From Natronococcus sp. CG52 (GTDB lineage: Archaea; Halobacteriota; Halobacteria; Halobacteriales; Natrialbaceae), in contig NZ_CP099392.1 in NCBI RefSeq assembly GCF_023913515.1, positions 1-64,000 on the forward strand: DNA of 64,000 bases, in the 5' to 3' direction. A model generated the notes under the pieces. That model made no database searches. It had not been told where the DNA came from and saw only the letters and a program-made list of their open reading frames with translations. Each line of letters starts with the position of its first letter. The stretch's first letter is position 1. Below are positions 62,509-64,000 of this stretch, piece by piece. The translations under genes and the position numbers were made by a program.

Positions 62509-64000
62509 ATGACCCGGACCGAACTCGATATCGCACACAGAAGTGATAGCCCGCAAGACGTTATTCTCGAGGTACGCGACGTGGACGTGACGTTCGACAT
62601 GGATCGAGGCACCTCCCGCGTCCTCGACGGCGTGAGTTTCGACGTGCATCGCGACGAGATGCTCGGGATCGTCGGGGAGAGCGGGAGCGGGAAGTCGATG
62701 TTCGCGTCGGCCCTGCTCAACGCGGTCGTCGATCCCGGGCGGGTGTCCGGCGAGATTATCTATCACCCGCCCGATGGAAATCCCGTCGACGTCCTGTCCC
62801 TGAGCGAGGATCAACTCGAGACGTTCCGCTGGGAAGAGATCTCGATGGTGTTCCAGGGGGCGATGAGTTCGTTCAACCCGACGATGAAAATCCGGGAGCA
62901 CTTCGAGGAGACGATCAGAGCCCACGGAAAAGACCTCGCGGATCGGATGGAACACGGCCGCCAGCTGCTCGCGGAGCTGTACCTCGATCCGGACCGCGTC
63001 CTCGATTCGTACCCGCACGAACTCTCCGGCGGGATGAAACAGCGGACGCTCATCGCGCTGAGCCTGATCCTCGAGCCGAAGGTGCTCGTGATGGACGAAC
63101 CGACGGCGGCGCTCGATTTGCTCATGCAGCGGTCGATCATGAGCCTCCTGGGGAACCTGCAAGAGGAGTACGACCTGACGATCGTGTTCATTACGCACGA
63201 CCTCCCGCTCGTCGCCGGATTGGCCGATCGCCTCGCCGTCATGTACGCGTTCGAGTTCGTCGAATACGGACCCAGCGAGCAGATCATCCGGGATGCCGCA
63301 CACCCGTACACGCGGGCGTTGTTGAAGTCGGTGCCGAGCGTCGACGCGTCCCTGGAAGATATGAACCCGATCGAGGGTGAGAGCCCCGATCCGGTCGACG
63401 CACCGAGCGGCTGTTCGTACCACCCCCGCTGTCCGCTCGCGAGCGAGGAGTGCGTGCAGTCCGATCCGGACTATCACACCGTCAGCGACGAGCGCGGAGC
63501 GGCCTGCTTCCACTGGGAACGGTCGAGCGACGAAATCGAGTACGCGCTCGGCGTCGACTCGGCCGACGCGATGGTTCCGCCTTCGACCGTCGATTCAGAC
63601 GAGGAGACCGTGGTCTCCCTGGCGGACGTCGACGTTCACTTCGAACAGTCGGGGTTCATCGACGAACTGTTCGGCAAAGAGACCGTGGTTCGGGCGGTCA
63701 ACGACGTCTCGATCGACCTCCGCGAAAACGAGGTCGTCGCACTCGTCGGCGAGTCCGGGTGCGGAAAGACGACCCTCGGCAAAACCGCGATCGGTCTGCA
63801 GGAGCCGACGAGCGGATCCGTCACGTTCCGGGGACAAGACATCGAGGAGGCGAAAGCAGGAAACGGTGACATCGCGTTCGACGACATCCGGCGAGCCCTC
63901 CAGATCGTTCACCAGGATCCCGGCAGTTCGCTGAACTCCTCCCGAACGGTTCGCGCGAGTCTCTCGGCCCCGCTGAAGCGCTGGCGGCCGGATCTCAGTC
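62509..64000 (+). CDS. Fused DppD-DppF-type ABC transporter ATPase (3' end missing)
   Basis: From ATG 62509 (MTRTELDIAHRSDSP) the frame stays open to the right edge, 497 residues so far. The first half is a DppD-type ATPase: Walker A GESGSGKS, signature LSGGMKQR, Walker B VLVMDEPTAALD and the switch FITHDLPLV, ending in the oligopeptide-family Cys/His domain (CSYHPRCPLASEEC…). A second ATPase begins about residue 365 with Walker A GESGCGKTTLGK, followed by QIVHQDPGSSLN. Two fused half-transporters in one chain replace the usual DppD and DppF pair. It would energise uptake of the ligands of the two family-5 binding proteins to the left. Confidence 0.9.
   Translation, partial: MTRTELDIAHRSDSPQDVILEVRDVDVTFDMDRGTSRVLDGVSFDVHRDEMLGIVGESGSGKSMFASALLNAVVDPGRVSGEIIYHPPDGNPVDVLSLSEDQLETFRWEEISMVFQGAMSSFNPTMKIREHFEETIRAHGKDLADRMEHGRQLLAELYLDPDRVLDSYPHELSGGMKQRTLIALSLILEPKVLVMDEPTAALDLLMQRSIMSLLGNLQEEYDLTIVFITHDLPLVAGLADRLAVMYAFEFVEYGPSEQIIRDAAHPYTRALLKSVPSVDASLEDMNPIEGESPDPVDAPSGCSYHPRCPLASEECVQSDPDYHTVSDERGAACFHWERSSDEIEYALGVDSADAMVPPSTVDSDEETVVSLADVDVHFEQSGFIDELFGKETVVRAVNDVSIDLRENEVVALVGESGCGKTTLGKTAIGLQEPTSGSVTFRGQDIEEAKAGNGDIAFDDIRRALQIVHQDPGSSLNSSRTVRASLSAPLKRWRPDLS

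Overview
The window is 64 kb of haloarchaeal (class Halobacteria) chromosome or megaplasmid; the genus cannot be read from it. Evidence: high-GC, acidic proteins; a TFB transcription factor with zinc ribbon and two cyclin repeats; twin-arginine/lipobox signals on all binding proteins; TATA boxes about 25-30 bp upstream of ATG codons, as in leaderless archaeal transcripts; and fused malic enzyme/phosphotransacetylase. No tRNA, rRNA or CRISPR array was seen.

Layout. 1-11 kb: end of a TetR regulator, MATE exporter, membrane-anchored metallophosphoesterase, TFB, a repeat/hairpin-rich gap, EamA exporter, a broken small membrane protein, a hypothetical, a frameshifted acetolactate-synthase-like enzyme and an aldehyde dehydrogenase. 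11.7-37 kb: a carbohydrate-utilisation locus with two GH2 enzymes (one frameshifted), two D-galactonate-dehydratase-like enolases, an exported GH43, a CxPxR sulfatase, a GH4 alpha-galactosidase-type enzyme, an SMP-30 lactonase, two IclR regulators and two CUT1 sugar ABC importers. 37-41 kb: remnants of an iron alcohol dehydrogenase and a histidinol-dehydrogenase-like gene, then malic enzyme and a small Cys-rich protein. 41-54.4 kb: a leftward group of IclR, NSS transporter, 2-oxoacid dehydrogenase E1 alpha/beta, duplicated EthD protein, HD protein and an 1811-residue fusion with the full propionyl-CoA synthase architecture. 54.4-64 kb: CPA1 antiporter, Gfo/Idh/MocA oxidoreductase, two tandem family-5 binding proteins, a small membrane protein and a fused DppD-DppF ATPase running off the right edge.

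How the genes fit. The sugar locus reads as: surface trimming by the lipoprotein GH43, uptake by the two ABC systems, cytoplasmic cleavage by GH2 and NAD/metal-dependent GH4, desulfation, then lactonase and galactonate dehydratase steps of a non-phosphorylated (De Ley-Doudoroff type) galactose route. The substrate is inferred to be an arabinose/galactose glycan, possibly sulfated. IclR regulators with GTTCA/TGAAC inverted repeats nearby are the likely switches.

Notable features. The trifunctional synthase is the most striking system. Three copies of an approximately 85-127 bp MITE-like palindrome and two copies of a TAGCTA-rich element are dispersed in the left half. Six genes between 0.5 and 34 kb carry a single frameshift or stop, while none between 38 and 64 kb do; base-call error and real decay cannot be separated from sequence alone.
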